Assembly (NCBI GenBank): GCA_015660965.1
Contig: JACTVG010000006.1
Coordinates: forward strand, 57,879 to 121,878
Direction of reading: 5' to 3'
Length of the DNA: 64,000 bases
Source: Methanoregulaceae archaeon
GTDB taxonomy: Archaea > Halobacteriota > Methanomicrobia > Methanomicrobiales > Methanospirillaceae
Numbering within the stretch: position 1 is the first letter of the stretch; every line of letters starts with the position of its first letter. The notes below the pieces were generated by a model. That model made no database searches, was not told the DNA's origin, and saw only the letters and a list, made by a program, of their open reading frames with translations. Made by a program: the position numbers and the translations under genes. Positions 1-8,821 of this stretch are shown here, piece by piece.

Positions 1-1234
1 TTTGTACATCGTGGTCGTATTGCTCAATTACCCAATCTTTGCGTGCGACTTCGGGATGCGCAAGAATCTGCAGAGTAAGCGATTTCAAACTTTTTCTTGG
101 ACGTTTAAACGGCTTCTCAGCATTATATGCCTTTCTCTCCCAAATACACAGAGGTGTCTCTCCGGATAAAAGGAGAATGGGAAGGTCGCAGACGACTTCC
201 CCATGGAATTTTACAATATATTTCGGTTCAGCAATAACTTCACCGATGTTGCTCCATTTGAGATCGTATTTCTCTGCGATTTTTCCCATAAGCTCAACGT
301 CTTGAGAAGCAACTTCAATTAGCATCCGTTCTTGTGATTCAGCAACCATTATTTCGAACGGTTTCATTCCCAGTTCACGTTGATGGACACGGTCAGCATG
401 GATCAATCCACCAAATGTACTACACATCTCACTTGATGCTCCTGCAAGTCCTGCAGCACCAAGATCTCGACAAGAGAATACCTTGCCCGTTTCAGTCATT
501 TCGAGAATTGCATCAATAACTAGTTTTTCTGTAAATGGGTCACCAATCTGGACGCTGGGTCTGTCGTCTGCTTCCGCACCTTCAGAAAGATCCCGAGATG
601 CAAATGACGCCCCGCCAAGTCCATCTCTACCGGTTGTTGCACCTATAAGAACTAGATTATTACCAGGTTTTTTCACGCGTGCCGTTATGAATTTGTCAGG
701 ATGAACAGTACCTACACAAACAACGTTGACGAGTGGGTTACCAGAAAAGTCTGGATCAAAACAGAGATCTCCCCGTACAACTGGAACTCCTATACAATTG
801 CCATAACCGCCAATCCCACTTACTACATGTTCAAACAGGTGCCTGTTCTTGTCGCTATCAAGGGTGCCAAAAAAGAGGGGGTCCATCAGTGCGATTGGTC
901 GTGAACCCATAGAAAGAACGTCGCGGACAATTCCACCAACACCCGTCGCTGCACCATCGTGTGGATCGACATAGCTCGGATGGTTATGGCTTTCCATAGA
1001 TACTGCAAGAGCACAGGTTGGAGAAAAACGTACAATTGCCGCATCGTCACCAGGTCCTAAAAGGACATTCTCTCCTTGTGTTGGTAGCGTTCGAAGCAGT
1101 GTTTTTGTTGATCGATAACTGCAGTGTTCGCTCCAAAGGTTCTCAAAACAGGCGAGTTCAACATCAGTAGGTTCCCGTCCGAGTTTTTTGCGGATAATGG
1201 CACAATCCTCTGCAGACAACATGTGACAAAACAT
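1..1234 (-). CDS. purL: Phosphoribosylformylglycinamidine synthase subunit PurL (partial, C-terminus cut by window edge)
   Basis: Reading the minus strand from 1234 gives an open frame with no stop up to base 1, so the C-terminus lies outside the window. It encodes the ATP-dependent FGAM synthase large subunit of purine synthesis, which converts FGAR and glutamine-derived ammonia to FGAM. Visible marks are the N-terminal segment with the ENLWSEHCSYRSTK motif, the SMESHNHPS motif, DPHDGAATGVGGIVRD and a GATTGRDGLGGASFAS nucleotide-binding stretch. The start could be 1234 (GGTTGA-like ribosome site about 7 bases upstream) or the in-frame ATG at 1222. The gene is divergent from the aIF2-beta gene. 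Confidence 0.93.
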   Translation of the reverse strand, partial: MFCHMLSAEDCAIIRKKLGREPTDVELACFENLWSEHCSYRSTKTLLRTLPTQGENVLLGPGDDAAIVRFSPTCALAVSMESHNHPSYVDPHDGAATGVGGIVRDVLSMGSRPIALMDPLFFGTLDSDKNRHLFEHVVSGIGGYGNCIGVPVVRGDLCFDPDFSGNPLVNVVCVGTVHPDKFITARVKKPGNNLVLIGATTGRDGLGGASFASRDLSEGAEADDRPSVQIGDPFTEKLVIDAILEMTETGKVFSCRDLGAAGLAGASSEMCSTFGGLIHADRVHQRELGMKPFEIMVAESQERMLIEVASQDVELMGKIAEKYDLKWSNIGEVIAEPKYIVKFHGEVVCDLPILLLSGETPLCIWERKAYNAEKPFKRPRKSLKSLTLQILAHPEVARKDWVIEQYDHDVQ

Positions 1235-1361
1235 CTTTTTGTCAACCTTATTATATCATATCCCAACAAGATCTCGCACTTTTTTGCCATCTTATTCCGT
1301 CCCAGTCTAACAGAATGAGTCTGAGAAAGACTTTTGGTTGTGTTGCACCTCTATATGTACG

Positions 1362-1976
1362 ATGACCGATTCTTATGAAAACTTATTAAAAAATGCGTAC
1401 TCAAAGATATCCGAAGTCAGTATCTCTTCAGAGCGTTTTGTGGTTCCTGAAGCTAAAGCGTATATTGAAGGAAAGACGACGGTCCTAGAGAATTTTGTTG
1501 AAATTGCCGATAAAGTCCGTCGCGACCATGATCATCTTCTGAAATATCTTCTCGGAGAGCTTGGTACATCGGGTAAGATTGACGGGAACCGTGCTATTTT
1601 TAACGGGAAATTTGAGATATCCCTAATAAAAACGATCATTAAAAATTATGTCGATGACTATGTCGTATGCTCAGAATGCGGTAGACCCGATACACGACTA
1701 GTAAAAGATGATCGGATACTCCTCCTACGCTGCGATGCCTGTGGTGGTCACCGACCAGTAAGAAAACGTAAGGCACGTACTGAACCTATGGAAAAAAGCC
1801 TTGAAGAAGGAGCAGTTTTGGATTTGGAGATCCAATCGCTTTCTCGTCGCGGGGACGGAGTCGTGAAAATGGGGCGTTATATCATTTATGTAGCAAACGC
1901 GAAACCGGGTCAGGCTGTAAAAGTTAAAATCACCAGGATTTCAGGATCTATTGTATTTACTGAACGAGCGTCATGA
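1362..1976 (+). CDS. eif2b: Translation initiation factor aIF2 subunit beta with C-terminal TRAM domain
   Basis: This is the beta subunit of archaeal initiation factor 2, which helps deliver initiator Met-tRNA to the small ribosomal subunit. Of 204 residues, about the first 130 form the aIF2-beta core ([14 protein letters not shown]). A four-cysteine zinc ribbon follows (CSECGRPDT...[10 protein letters not shown]). The last 60 residues ([20 protein letters not shown]) look like a TRAM RNA-binding domain, an extension known in some euryarchaeal homologues. The ATG at 1362 is preferred over an upstream in-frame TTG at 1338 because the family N-terminus begins there. No strong ribosome site is seen, so the mRNA may be leaderless. 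Confidence 0.92.
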   Translation: MTDSYENLLKNAYSKISEVSISSERFVVPEAKAYIEGKTTVLENFVEIADKVRRDHDHLLKYLLGELGTSGKIDGNRAIFNGKFEISLIKTIIKNYVDDYVVCSECGRPDTRLVKDDRILLLRCDACGGHRPVRKRKARTEPMEKSLEEGAVLDLEIQSLSRRGDGVVKMGRYIIYVANAKPGQAVKVKITRISGSIVFTERAS

Positions 1977-2045
1977 TCTATTAAATAAAAAAATTTTAGA
2001 AAACTTTGAAAAGTAAAAAAACTTGATTATCATCAATTTTGTATC

Positions 2046-2315
2046 TTATTTCTTTACCAGTCCTTTCATGAGTTTGTCACAGTTCTTTGATAATCTTTTA
2101 CACGCGTCACGGATAACGACAAACGGGTCCTTCTTCCCTTTTGTTGTGACGAGAAGTTCTGGATCGGAGAACTGGAATTCGATCATATATTTCGCGACAT
2201 CAACAGAGGGATCCCGAAGAATCTCATCGATAAGGGCATTCATGAACGTATGTCCTTCTCCTTGAATAACGAGTCGCACCTTGTTGTTCTCCTGCTCGAT
2301 TACTTTTACGATCAT
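2046..2315 (-). CDS. rpo11: DNA-directed RNA polymerase subunit Rpo11 (L)
   Basis: This is the small RNA polymerase assembly subunit that pairs with Rpo3, the equivalent of the bacterial alpha dimer. The 89-residue product starts MIVKVIEQENNKVRL and carries the family signature GEGHTFMNALIDEIL, the usual size for archaeal subunit L. The start at 2315 is chosen because the longer frame adds residues not found in the family; AGGTG lies very close upstream. It is followed on the same strand by an unrelated hydrolase frame upstream at 3110. Confidence 0.93.
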   Translation of the reverse strand: MIVKVIEQENNKVRLVIQGEGHTFMNALIDEILRDPSVDVAKYMIEFQFSDPELLVTTKGKKDPFVVIRDACKRLSKNCDKLMKGLVKK

Positions 2316-2390
2316 GCACCTATCTGTGGGGAGCTGAAAATGATTAATGTATGGGTATAGTAGCACCGTTCAAGCGAATCGTAAACATAT

Positions 2391-3110
2391 TCAGAATTTG
2401 AAAGAGTTTCCATCCTTTGCAATATGAGGGAGATCCCATGAAAGTAGATGGCTTGTATGAATGCACTGAAATTCTTTCGGGTTAAGGGACTGAGCAAGCG
2501 TGCAGGCATCTAAGTAGTTCATGTGCTTATGAATTCGAATATCCGAAGGCACAAGTGCATCAACAAGTAAGAGGTCAAGGTCTTTGAGTAGCTCGAGGCT
2601 CTTATTTGGGATATCGCTATTTGTATCTGATGTAAATCCAATTCTTGCACCATTGCATTCTATGAGTAACCCGCAGGTGTACGCTGGTGGGTGTTTGACT
2701 AGAAATGGGGTTATTGAACACCCAAAAAGATCAAATGGTTCATACGGTTTTACGATATTTTGTTCAAAAGTGAGAAACCTGAAAATCTCAACGCAGTATT
2801 TCAGTACTGGCAGTGCTGCATAGACTGGTGGAACATCCTGCACACGGTAAAACTCGCCGAAACCGATGAAATGATCGTAGTGTCCGTGTGTCCAGAAGAC
2901 GGCATCGATTTTTGGTGAATCGTATTTGAGAAGTTGTTGACGTAGATCGGGTGAGGTGTCGATTAACAAATTTTTACCTTCATTTTCAAGAAGTAAAGAA
3001 GTCCGCAGCCGCATTTCGCCAGTCGTTCTGGCACGTGTGCACTGCGGGCAAGAACAACCAATTTTTGGTGTACCAATTGCATCTCCGGTGCCAAGCAGTG
3101 TGAGTCTCAT
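2391..3110 (-). CDS. Metallo-beta-lactamase-fold phosphodiesterase (PhnP-like)
   Basis: This is a 239-residue zinc-dependent hydrolase of the metallo-beta-lactamase fold. It shows the N-terminal LTLLGTGDAIG strand-turn, a CSCPQC cysteine cluster at residues 19-24, and the metal motif HGHYDH at 75-80. Further metal ligands lie near SDTNSD and HTSHLL. The cysteine cluster after a GTP(K)IGC segment is typical of the PhnP / phosphoribosyl cyclic phosphodiesterase branch, so a cyclic nucleotide or phosphoribosyl substrate is likely, but the true substrate cannot be read from sequence. Its start lies one base from the stop of the AAA ATPase gene, so the two are probably cotranscribed. Confidence 0.8.
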   Translation of the reverse strand: MRLTLLGTGDAIGTPKIGCSCPQCTRARTTGEMRLRTSLLLENEGKNLLIDTSPDLRQQLLKYDSPKIDAVFWTHGHYDHFIGFGEFYRVQDVPPVYAALPVLKYCVEIFRFLTFEQNIVKPYEPFDLFGCSITPFLVKHPPAYTCGLLIECNGARIGFTSDTNSDIPNKSLELLKDLDLLLVDALVPSDIRIHKHMNYLDACTLAQSLNPKEFQCIHTSHLLSWDLPHIAKDGNSFKF

Positions 3111-3111
3111 T

Positions 3112-4386
3112 CTATATCCATGTCAAGCGCCGGATTGCATCCCGGTTTTTCACCATGATGATGCCTTTCTCAATATCACTTCGTTCGATTTTTTGTCGGT
3201 TGTCGATTAAGGCTGAAAGCATTGCTTCCTTTATCGTTAGCTTTAGATCTGCGCCGGAGAATCTCTCTGTATCTTTGGCAAGTTCATCATAATCGCAGAC
3301 GCAGTCTATGGATGACGTTACTTTTTTAAGAATTTCTTTGCGCATTCGCTCATCTGGCAGGGAGAATTCAACGACTTCATCAAATCTCCGCCAAGCTGCC
3401 TCATCAAGTAATTGTGGATGGTTGGTTGCACTTATTAGAACCACGCCATTTTTTACGAGACTGATCCGATCTATATTTTTCAACAGCGAGTTGACCGCAC
3501 GTTTCATCGCCCCATGATCATCAGTGACTCGGCTCTTTGCCACAAAGTCAAACTCATCGATAAATAGTATTGAAGGAGCGAGCTTTTTTGATAATTCAAA
3601 GATTCTATCAATATTTTTTGATGTCTCACCAAGATATTGGGAAGTGATCATAGATAACCTAACTTCGAGAATTGGCATATGAAGAGTCCGAGACATCGCA
3701 AGTGCAAGCGATGTTTTTCCAGTGCCAGGAGGTCCAACAAAAAGGAGTCTTCCTACTTCATAAATCCGGTGCCGTTGTAAAAAATCTCTGTACTTTAGTG
3801 CATGATGTATTTTATTTATGATCCGATTTTGAGAAGGTGTGCAAACAAGATCATCCATCTTTTGCTCAACTTCGTCAGGAGCATTTAGAATAACAAGATC
3901 CAGTGCACCACGGATTTTTTCGTCATCGGCAAGAATTTTTGAGATTTTTGTATCAAGGTATGCTTTTGTGTCTTCGAATGGAGGATTTGCATCACGAACA
4001 GTACTATATGAGACCCCAACTGAATCAATATGTTCAAAATAGAATGCAAGAGCGGGATTTCTCTCAATGTGTGTTTTACCTCCCTGTTTCAGGAACCACT
4101 GTGCAGCAGGTTCCAAAGTGCTTAATCGGATGCGCTGTCCAAATTCTTCGTAAGTTACAAAAGGATTGTTTTTTAGTTTAAGATGGGCATCGGGAATTCC
4201 CAGGACGCGTTTCATCATCCCTTCACTAACATATACCGGACGTTTTATTCCAGATGAACCGCTCGAAGTGAATATTTCTCGGCAAATTGGCGTCAGATCA
4301 TTGGTATCAAGCTGTGGGTTCTGATTAAAAATTTCCGCGGTAAGAATGACTTCCATTAAGTTTAGAGTGTCAGCGTCACTAGTCAT
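3112..4386 (-). CDS. Single-domain AAA ATPase (CDC48/proteasome-regulatory type)
   Basis: This is a 424-residue protein with one AAA module. Walker A is GPPGTGKT at 218-225, Walker B LFIDEFD at 274-280, sensor 1 is in ATNHPQ near 322, and the arginine-finger segment WRRFD is near 332-336. A C-terminal helical lid carries the FSGADLKLTIKEAM signature. The roughly 200-residue N-terminal part has no domain I recognise. The family remodels or unfolds proteins; the client here is unknown. It sits between a metallo-hydrolase and two peptidase genes on the same strand, which suggests but does not prove a link with protein processing. Confidence 0.82.
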   Translation of the reverse strand: MTSDADTLNLMEVILTAEIFNQNPQLDTNDLTPICREIFTSSGSSGIKRPVYVSEGMMKRVLGIPDAHLKLKNNPFVTYEEFGQRIRLSTLEPAAQWFLKQGGKTHIERNPALAFYFEHIDSVGVSYSTVRDANPPFEDTKAYLDTKISKILADDEKIRGALDLVILNAPDEVEQKMDDLVCTPSQNRIINKIHHALKYRDFLQRHRIYEVGRLLFVGPPGTGKTSLALAMSRTLHMPILEVRLSMITSQYLGETSKNIDRIFELSKKLAPSILFIDEFDFVAKSRVTDDHGAMKRAVNSLLKNIDRISLVKNGVVLISATNHPQLLDEAAWRRFDEVVEFSLPDERMRKEILKKVTSSIDCVCDYDELAKDTERFSGADLKLTIKEAMLSALIDNRQKIERSDIEKGIIMVKNRDAIRRLTWI

Positions 4387-4430
4387 GGTTGTAACTTATA
4401 GTATTGTCTCTAAAAACGAATAAGGTTATC

Positions 4431-5306
4431 TTATCTTGTAGTGACTATGCACCCTTCATTGGTAACAATAAGGGTATGCTCGTGCTGGGATACTAGTGAA
4501 CCAGCAATATCTGAAAGAACTGGATAGACATGGAGATGCTGCGAACGTACAAGTCCAGAAAGTGTTATTTCGGATTTTCTCTCAGGAAGCCAGCGTCGTG
4601 CAAACGGAAGTCCTTTTCTCTCTCTAATATGATCGATAATTGCACGTGCTGACGGTATACGAACTGGCTTTGTTGATATTTGCTGGTAGATCTCCCTCCG
4701 GGTTTTGTCACTCACACGGCCACTACCTGTGCTAGCGAAGGGCTCGATTGCAAAGACCATGCCCTCTTCAAGAACAACACCTCCGTTTATTCCGACGTTT
4801 GGAATTGTAGGTGGGCAGTGAATAATATAACGTCCAAGGCCATGTCCTGTAAGGTTCGAAATTGGGCGGTAACCTCGACTCTCTATCTCCATTTGGATTA
4901 CAGATCCTAACTCTCCAACTGTAACCCTAGGCCGAACTTTTTTAATCGCATTTTCGAGAGCTTGGTTTGATGCTTCAACAAGGAGTGAATTTGTACCAAG
5001 ATCTACTGTTGTCGCGGTATCGGCAATATAACCGTCAATATGCACTCCGAGATCAACTTTAGCCAAGTCGCCTTTTTGGAACAGACGCTCATCTCTTAGA
5101 GAAGCGGTGTCATGAGCTGCATCTTCGTTTAATGAAAGATTGAGTGGAAATGCAAGTCCTGCTCCTTCCTCGATAACCATTGCCTCAATCATTTCCACAA
5201 TTTCAAGGTAAGAAGCTCCAACACGTATTCTCTGAGCCCCTTCTGTAATCACCTTTTTAGCGATTATACCTGCTTCGCGATAATGATCAAGTGTGGTATC
5301 ATCCAT
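4431..5306 (-). CDS. map: Methionine aminopeptidase, type II
   Basis: This enzyme removes the N-terminal methionine from new proteins. The 291-residue protein has the archaeal type II layout. The metal-site segments are VDLGVHIDGYIADTATTVDL (two aspartates), the NLTGHGLGRYIIH histidine, FAIEPFAS (glutamate) and HEHTLIVTNEG near the C-terminus (glutamate). An insertion between the last two motifs fits type II. Its ATG overlaps the TAA of the upstream M24 peptidase (TAATG), so the two are translationally coupled. Confidence 0.95.
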   Translation of the reverse strand: MDDTTLDHYREAGIIAKKVITEGAQRIRVGASYLEIVEMIEAMVIEEGAGLAFPLNLSLNEDAAHDTASLRDERLFQKGDLAKVDLGVHIDGYIADTATTVDLGTNSLLVEASNQALENAIKKVRPRVTVGELGSVIQMEIESRGYRPISNLTGHGLGRYIIHCPPTIPNVGINGGVVLEEGMVFAIEPFASTGSGRVSDKTRREIYQQISTKPVRIPSARAIIDHIRERKGLPFARRWLPERKSEITLSGLVRSQHLHVYPVLSDIAGSLVSQHEHTLIVTNEGCIVTTR

Positions 5307-6475
5307 TAGATTACTAACTCCTCAGGAAATTTAGTGAACCGTTTGAAACCCTTTGATGTCACCGCTCCAATATCCTCAAGTCTAACACCACCAATTCCCG
5401 GATAATATAAACCGGGTTCTAGGGTGATTACATTCCCTTTAACTAACTTCTTTCCGGAAGGACCAACCGATGGTGCTTCATGTACTTCAAGCCCAATACC
5501 ATGCCCTAAATTGTGCATGAACCCTTTAGCGCCTGATTCATATCCAAGATCCTTAAAAAAATCCACTACCTCTTGGTGAATTTCTGATCCTGATATACCT
5601 GGACAAACTTGGGCCATTCCCAATCTTTGAGCTTCTCGAACAGCGCCATACATTTCAAGAATTTTGGATTCGGTTTCCCCCTTTGAAACAGTTCGTGTCA
5701 TATCCGTGTAATAGCCACTTGTTTCATCTTGGGGAAACATATCAATTACAATGGGTGAACCAGAATGCAAAGGACCACTCCCCATATTATGTGGAATTGC
5801 AGCGTCTTCTCCGCAAGAGACAATAGTGTCAGTTGCACAACAGCCATTGTTCAACAAAAATTTGTGAATTTCAATTCTCACTCGTTCTGACGTTAGAGGT
5901 TTGTCATTAAAATAAAGGATATCTTTTTTTACCTTAGATTTTTTGATATATGACAACGCTAATTTCATCGCTCCTTGGGTAATGTTTTGCACATTTTGTA
6001 TCTGTTGGAGTTCTTTGTTTGTTTTAACAGCTCGAATCGATTCAAGAATATCATCATCAACAATGATCTTAACAAAATTTTTCAGTTCCTGAGCAAGTGC
6101 CAGAGGGAATTTAGGAGGAACAAGAATCTTTCCATTAACTTGCCCGGCAATCATTTTTGCTGTTGCTTTCCAAGGATTTTTTTCTTTTTTTAGGATATCC
6201 ATTAATCCAGCTTCAGTCCTTGATATCACCGCAACTGTTGATTCTCGTTTTGCTCGAGCATATTCCATCTGAGATACAATGATAGTTCCAAGATCTCCTT
6301 TCCTTTTAAAGTAAACAAAGGGATCATTGGTTTTAAATCGCGACAGATATCTCATATCTGCGTCATTAGACGATGCGTAAATGAGATATGCATCTGCACG
6401 ATACTTTTTAAGACCCCTATCCAGTGCATCCATTGTATCACATTTGTGCTTTAAAACGTCAAGTACTTTTATCAT
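5306..6475 (-). CDS. M24-family metallopeptidase (Xaa-Pro dipeptidase-like)
   Basis: This is a 389-residue 'pita-bread' peptidase, probably an aminopeptidase P or prolidase acting on X-Pro peptides. A creatinase-like N-terminal domain covers about residues 1-150. The catalytic domain has DMFPQDETSGYYTDMTRTV (two metal aspartates), HNLGHGIGLEVHE (histidines) and TLEPGLY...RLEDIGAV (glutamates). All five metal ligands are present. The start at 6475 has no clear ribosome site; the in-frame ATG at 6433 (MDALDRG) is an alternative. It is coupled to map downstream. Confidence 0.87.
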   Translation of the reverse strand: MIKVLDVLKHKCDTMDALDRGLKKYRADAYLIYASSNDADMRYLSRFKTNDPFVYFKRKGDLGTIIVSQMEYARAKRESTVAVISRTEAGLMDILKKEKNPWKATAKMIAGQVNGKILVPPKFPLALAQELKNFVKIIVDDDILESIRAVKTNKELQQIQNVQNITQGAMKLALSYIKKSKVKKDILYFNDKPLTSERVRIEIHKFLLNNGCCATDTIVSCGEDAAIPHNMGSGPLHSGSPIVIDMFPQDETSGYYTDMTRTVSKGETESKILEMYGAVREAQRLGMAQVCPGISGSEIHQEVVDFFKDLGYESGAKGFMHNLGHGIGLEVHEAPSVGPSGKKLVKGNVITLEPGLYYPGIGGVRLEDIGAVTSKGFKRFTKFPEELVI

Positions 6476-6493
6476 GGAGATAACGTATTTGTA

Positions 6494-6739
6494 ATGGATT
6501 TGGAAACAAAAGAACAGTGGAAATGGAAATTTTATCGATTAACGCTCCAGCTCAACGCGATTGTTTTTTTAGCAGCGGTAATTGTTTTATCAATCTTCTT
6601 GGTACCAACTGCAATCCGTATCCCGATAATCCTAATTTTGTTAGTAATTGTCATTTACCTGTCCATTACATTTTTACAGAAATACAAAGCAGCTAAAGAT
6701 TGGCTTTATCAACACTCGGAAGGGAAAAAACCGGAATAA
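6494..6739 (+). CDS. Small two-helix membrane protein of unknown function
   Basis: This is an 81-residue protein with two hydrophobic helices (about residues 21-37 and 42-60), a charged N-terminus (MDLETKEQWKWKFYR) and a basic, Lys-rich C-terminus. I do not recognise a family. It is divergent from the M24 peptidase and 20 bases upstream of a winged-helix protein on the same strand, so the two may form one unit. The helix pattern is consistent, which argues for a real gene. Confidence 0.6.
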   Translation: MDLETKEQWKWKFYRLTLQLNAIVFLAAVIVLSIFLVPTAIRIPIILILLVIVIYLSITFLQKYKAAKDWLYQHSEGKKPE

Positions 6740-6759
6740 TCTAATATTAAGGTCGAGTT

Positions 6760-7050
6760 ATGCTCAAAAAGATGAAAGATGAGATCGAACTAATGAGCCG
6801 GCATATCGATGTGGCCCGAGCTGTTGTCGATTATCAACCAATCGGAATTATGAAACTTTCCGAGCTACTTGACCTACCTTCTCATCGTATCCGATATTCA
6901 TTGCATGTGCTCGAACAGTTAGGTTATATCAGAGCGTCTCCTGATGGCGCGGTTGCCGCCCCAAAAGCAAAAAAACTTCTTTCCCACCTTAATGAGAACC
7001 TTGATGAACTCATCAATTTGTTGAACAAAATGAAGAAGACCAGACCATGA
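6760..7050 (+). CDS. Winged-helix DNA-binding protein
   Basis: This is a 96-residue protein. Residues 20-70 form a winged-helix fold: the helix PIGIMKLSELLDL, recognition helix SHRIRYSLHVLEQLGYIRAS, and a short wing ending AVAAPKAK. A C-terminal amphipathic helix (about 72-92) could dimerise. It probably acts as a transcription factor; the target is unknown. It follows a small membrane protein gene and precedes a tRNA pair. Confidence 0.72.
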   Translation: MLKKMKDEIELMSRHIDVARAVVDYQPIGIMKLSELLDLPSHRIRYSLHVLEQLGYIRASPDGAVAAPKAKKLLSHLNENLDELINLLNKMKKTRP

Positions 7051-7151
7051 TTCAAATCATAAAATGGTATCCATCTTTATCATCGCATATCTTTTAATTC
7101 ACCCCATAGCTACCTTTAAAAAGACTCAAAAAGAATCTAATAAAGCACATT

Positions 7152-7224
7152 GCCGCCATAACTCAGTTGGTAGAGTGGCTGGCTGTTAACCAGCATGTCA
7201 CAGGTTCGAGTCCTGTTGGCGGCG
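7152..7224 (+). tRNA. tRNA-Asn (GTT)
   Basis: A 73-base cloverleaf with acceptor stem gccgcca/tggcggc, anticodon loop ctGTTaa and T-loop ggttcgagtcc. The 3' CCA is not encoded. It lies 6 bases upstream of a second tRNA on the same strand. Confidence 0.96.
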
Positions 7225-7230
7225 CTTTTT

Positions 7231-7305
7231 GGGCCCGTAGCTCAGTCTGGTTAGAGCGCCCGGCTCATAACCGGGCGGTCATGCGTTCGAATCGCATCGG
7301 GCCCA
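7231..7305 (+). tRNA. tRNA with CAT anticodon, probably tRNA-Ile2
   Basis: A 75-base cloverleaf with acceptor gggcccg/cgggccc, discriminator A and anticodon CAT at 7266-7268. The acceptor stem, discriminator and most of the anticodon stem match the tRNA-Ile(GAT) at 15922-15995. This suggests it is the isoleucine tRNA whose C34 is modified to agmatidine, rather than elongator methionine tRNA. It is not the initiator. It forms a pair with tRNA-Asn. Confidence 0.9.
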
Positions 7306-7371
7306 TCATTTTTTGGGTCTATAAAACCACACTTCGAAACATTTTCTATACAGAAGGTTCTAGGATGCATT

Positions 7372-8400
7372 ATGAAGTGTCCGGTTTGCCAGATGGACTG
7401 CGTTAAATCTGCAACAGATATTCTCTCAATTCTCACAACAATTTTTCAACCATGCTCTGACTGTACCATGCATCCTCTCGATAAACGTGCTCCTCTTGCC
7501 GATCTGTCTTATATACGTCCATGTCTATGCGGGAAACGGTTTATTGATGACGTTTTTGCCCAAATGTATGTCATAATGGTAGAAGAGGGAGACCTCTTGA
7601 AGACTGATCCTCTTCTTGCCGTCGGATCACCTCTCATTCACCCAGGATTTGCGATGGATAGTCCACCTTTTCTTCCGGGCAAATCTCTTGTTTTGCTCTC
7701 AAAAAAAGTCAATAAAAAAGCTGCACAAAGAATCTTTGATGAAGTTCCCGAAGTTAGAGGTGTTGTGAAAACAGGTGATTTTGTTCCTGGACTTGCAAAC
7801 GCAGATCTTGATTCGGTACCAAAGGTGTATGACCTACTTGCCGGCTGCGATGTTCGTGCCGATATCTTTCCTCTCATGACGGGTCCTCTGGTGATGTACA
7901 AACAACAATCCCTTATCCATATAGAGTTCCCTAGAGGCAATGATCTCAAGCTGCAATCAGTTGAACAACATGTTGGCATACCACCTGTCAAAAGTTTTGT
8001 TGACGCCTGTTCTGGTGTTGGAACCTTGGGACTCGCTGCTGCTTGCCTTGGCGTACCTCACGTTATTATGAATGATGCATGGTATGCGTCGGCATTTTGG
8101 TCTGCTTTTAACCTTGAAATAAATCGGGAATACCTCAAACTCAACCGGGTCAAGATTTTCGAACAATTCGAAGATATGCAGAAGCATCCCGTAGCGAAAG
8201 ATCCGATTAAAATAGCTGAAACCGAAGGTGAACAGATAATCGAAGTTTTTCAGGGAGATTTCAGATCATTATACCGAGTGTTGCCAGCTGGTATCTCTCT
8301 CACTGCAATTGATCTTTTCGATAAAAATGACAATAAAATGATTGAATTAATTAAAAAAGAATGGCAGGAGAAAGTTGGCGGGGAGGTTTTTATTCCCTAA
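7372..8400 (+). CDS. SAM-dependent methyltransferase-like protein with N-terminal cysteine cluster
   Basis: This is a 342-residue protein. The first 55 residues hold cysteines in CPVCQMDC, CSDC and CLCGK arrangements, likely a zinc site. About residues 210-340 form a Rossmann methyltransferase core with motif I VDACSGVGTLGLAA and an acidic motif following IMND. The middle part is not recognised. The substrate is unknown; a methanogen-specific modification is possible but not shown by the sequence. The ATG at 7372 follows the tRNA pair by about 65 bases. Confidence 0.6.
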   Translation: MKCPVCQMDCVKSATDILSILTTIFQPCSDCTMHPLDKRAPLADLSYIRPCLCGKRFIDDVFAQMYVIMVEEGDLLKTDPLLAVGSPLIHPGFAMDSPPFLPGKSLVLLSKKVNKKAAQRIFDEVPEVRGVVKTGDFVPGLANADLDSVPKVYDLLAGCDVRADIFPLMTGPLVMYKQQSLIHIEFPRGNDLKLQSVEQHVGIPPVKSFVDACSGVGTLGLAAACLGVPHVIMNDAWYASAFWSAFNLEINREYLKLNRVKIFEQFEDMQKHPVAKDPIKIAETEGEQIIEVFQGDFRSLYRVLPAGISLTAIDLFDKNDNKMIELIKKEWQEKVGGEVFIP

Positions 8401-8498
8401 TCCAATAATTAAACACCGTTCAATTGTCTTAACAAAACTTGATTTTTATTAGATTTCTCTCAATACTACAAAGCTTTTTTGACCAGTGGGCAAAGTTA

Positions 8499-8812
8499 TA
8501 TGGGGACTAGCCCGGGTGGTTCGGCGTCACCTGTAACCTGAAACCGTCGGTACGCGGGGGGCGAAGTTTGACGAAGGCTGCAACGACCTGCTGGAACTGG
8601 GGTGTTCTGACTGTGAAACCTCGTCCCATGAGGTCGATGGACAGGGATCAATATTCCGGAGGGAATTGCGACCTGTTGCTGCGGGGACCGGTTCAGGCCC
8701 GGAAGGGAGCAGACTTACCGTAGACATCCGGCGCCCATGGGGTAACGGGGCGGAGGATGGGTGCTCTGGTGAAAACAGGAACGTACAGTCGACCGATAAC
8801 ACGTCCCCATAT
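8499..8812 (+). ncRNA. ffs: Signal recognition particle 7S RNA
   Basis: This is an archaeal SRP RNA of about 314 bases. The ends pair (tatgggga at the 5' end with tccccata at the 3' end, helix 1). The S domain shows both GNAR tetraloops that bind SRP19: ttcc-GGAG-ggaa at 8654-8665 (helix 6) and ccc-GGAA-ggg at 8698-8707 (helix 8). The conserved ggagcag bulge follows for SRP54 binding. Ends are accurate to a few bases. Its 3' end lies about 9 bases before the malate dehydrogenase start. Confidence 0.95.
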
Positions 8813-8821
8813 GTCCTATCT

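Noticed and set aside
7231..7305. Calling the CAT tRNA initiator or elongator methionine
   Set aside because: The acceptor stem and discriminator match the GAT isoleucine tRNA; initiator features are missing.
8527..8802. Open frames on both strands inside 8500-8812, including an N-terminal extension of mdh
   Set aside because: They lie within the SRP RNA; the mdh family start is at 8822.
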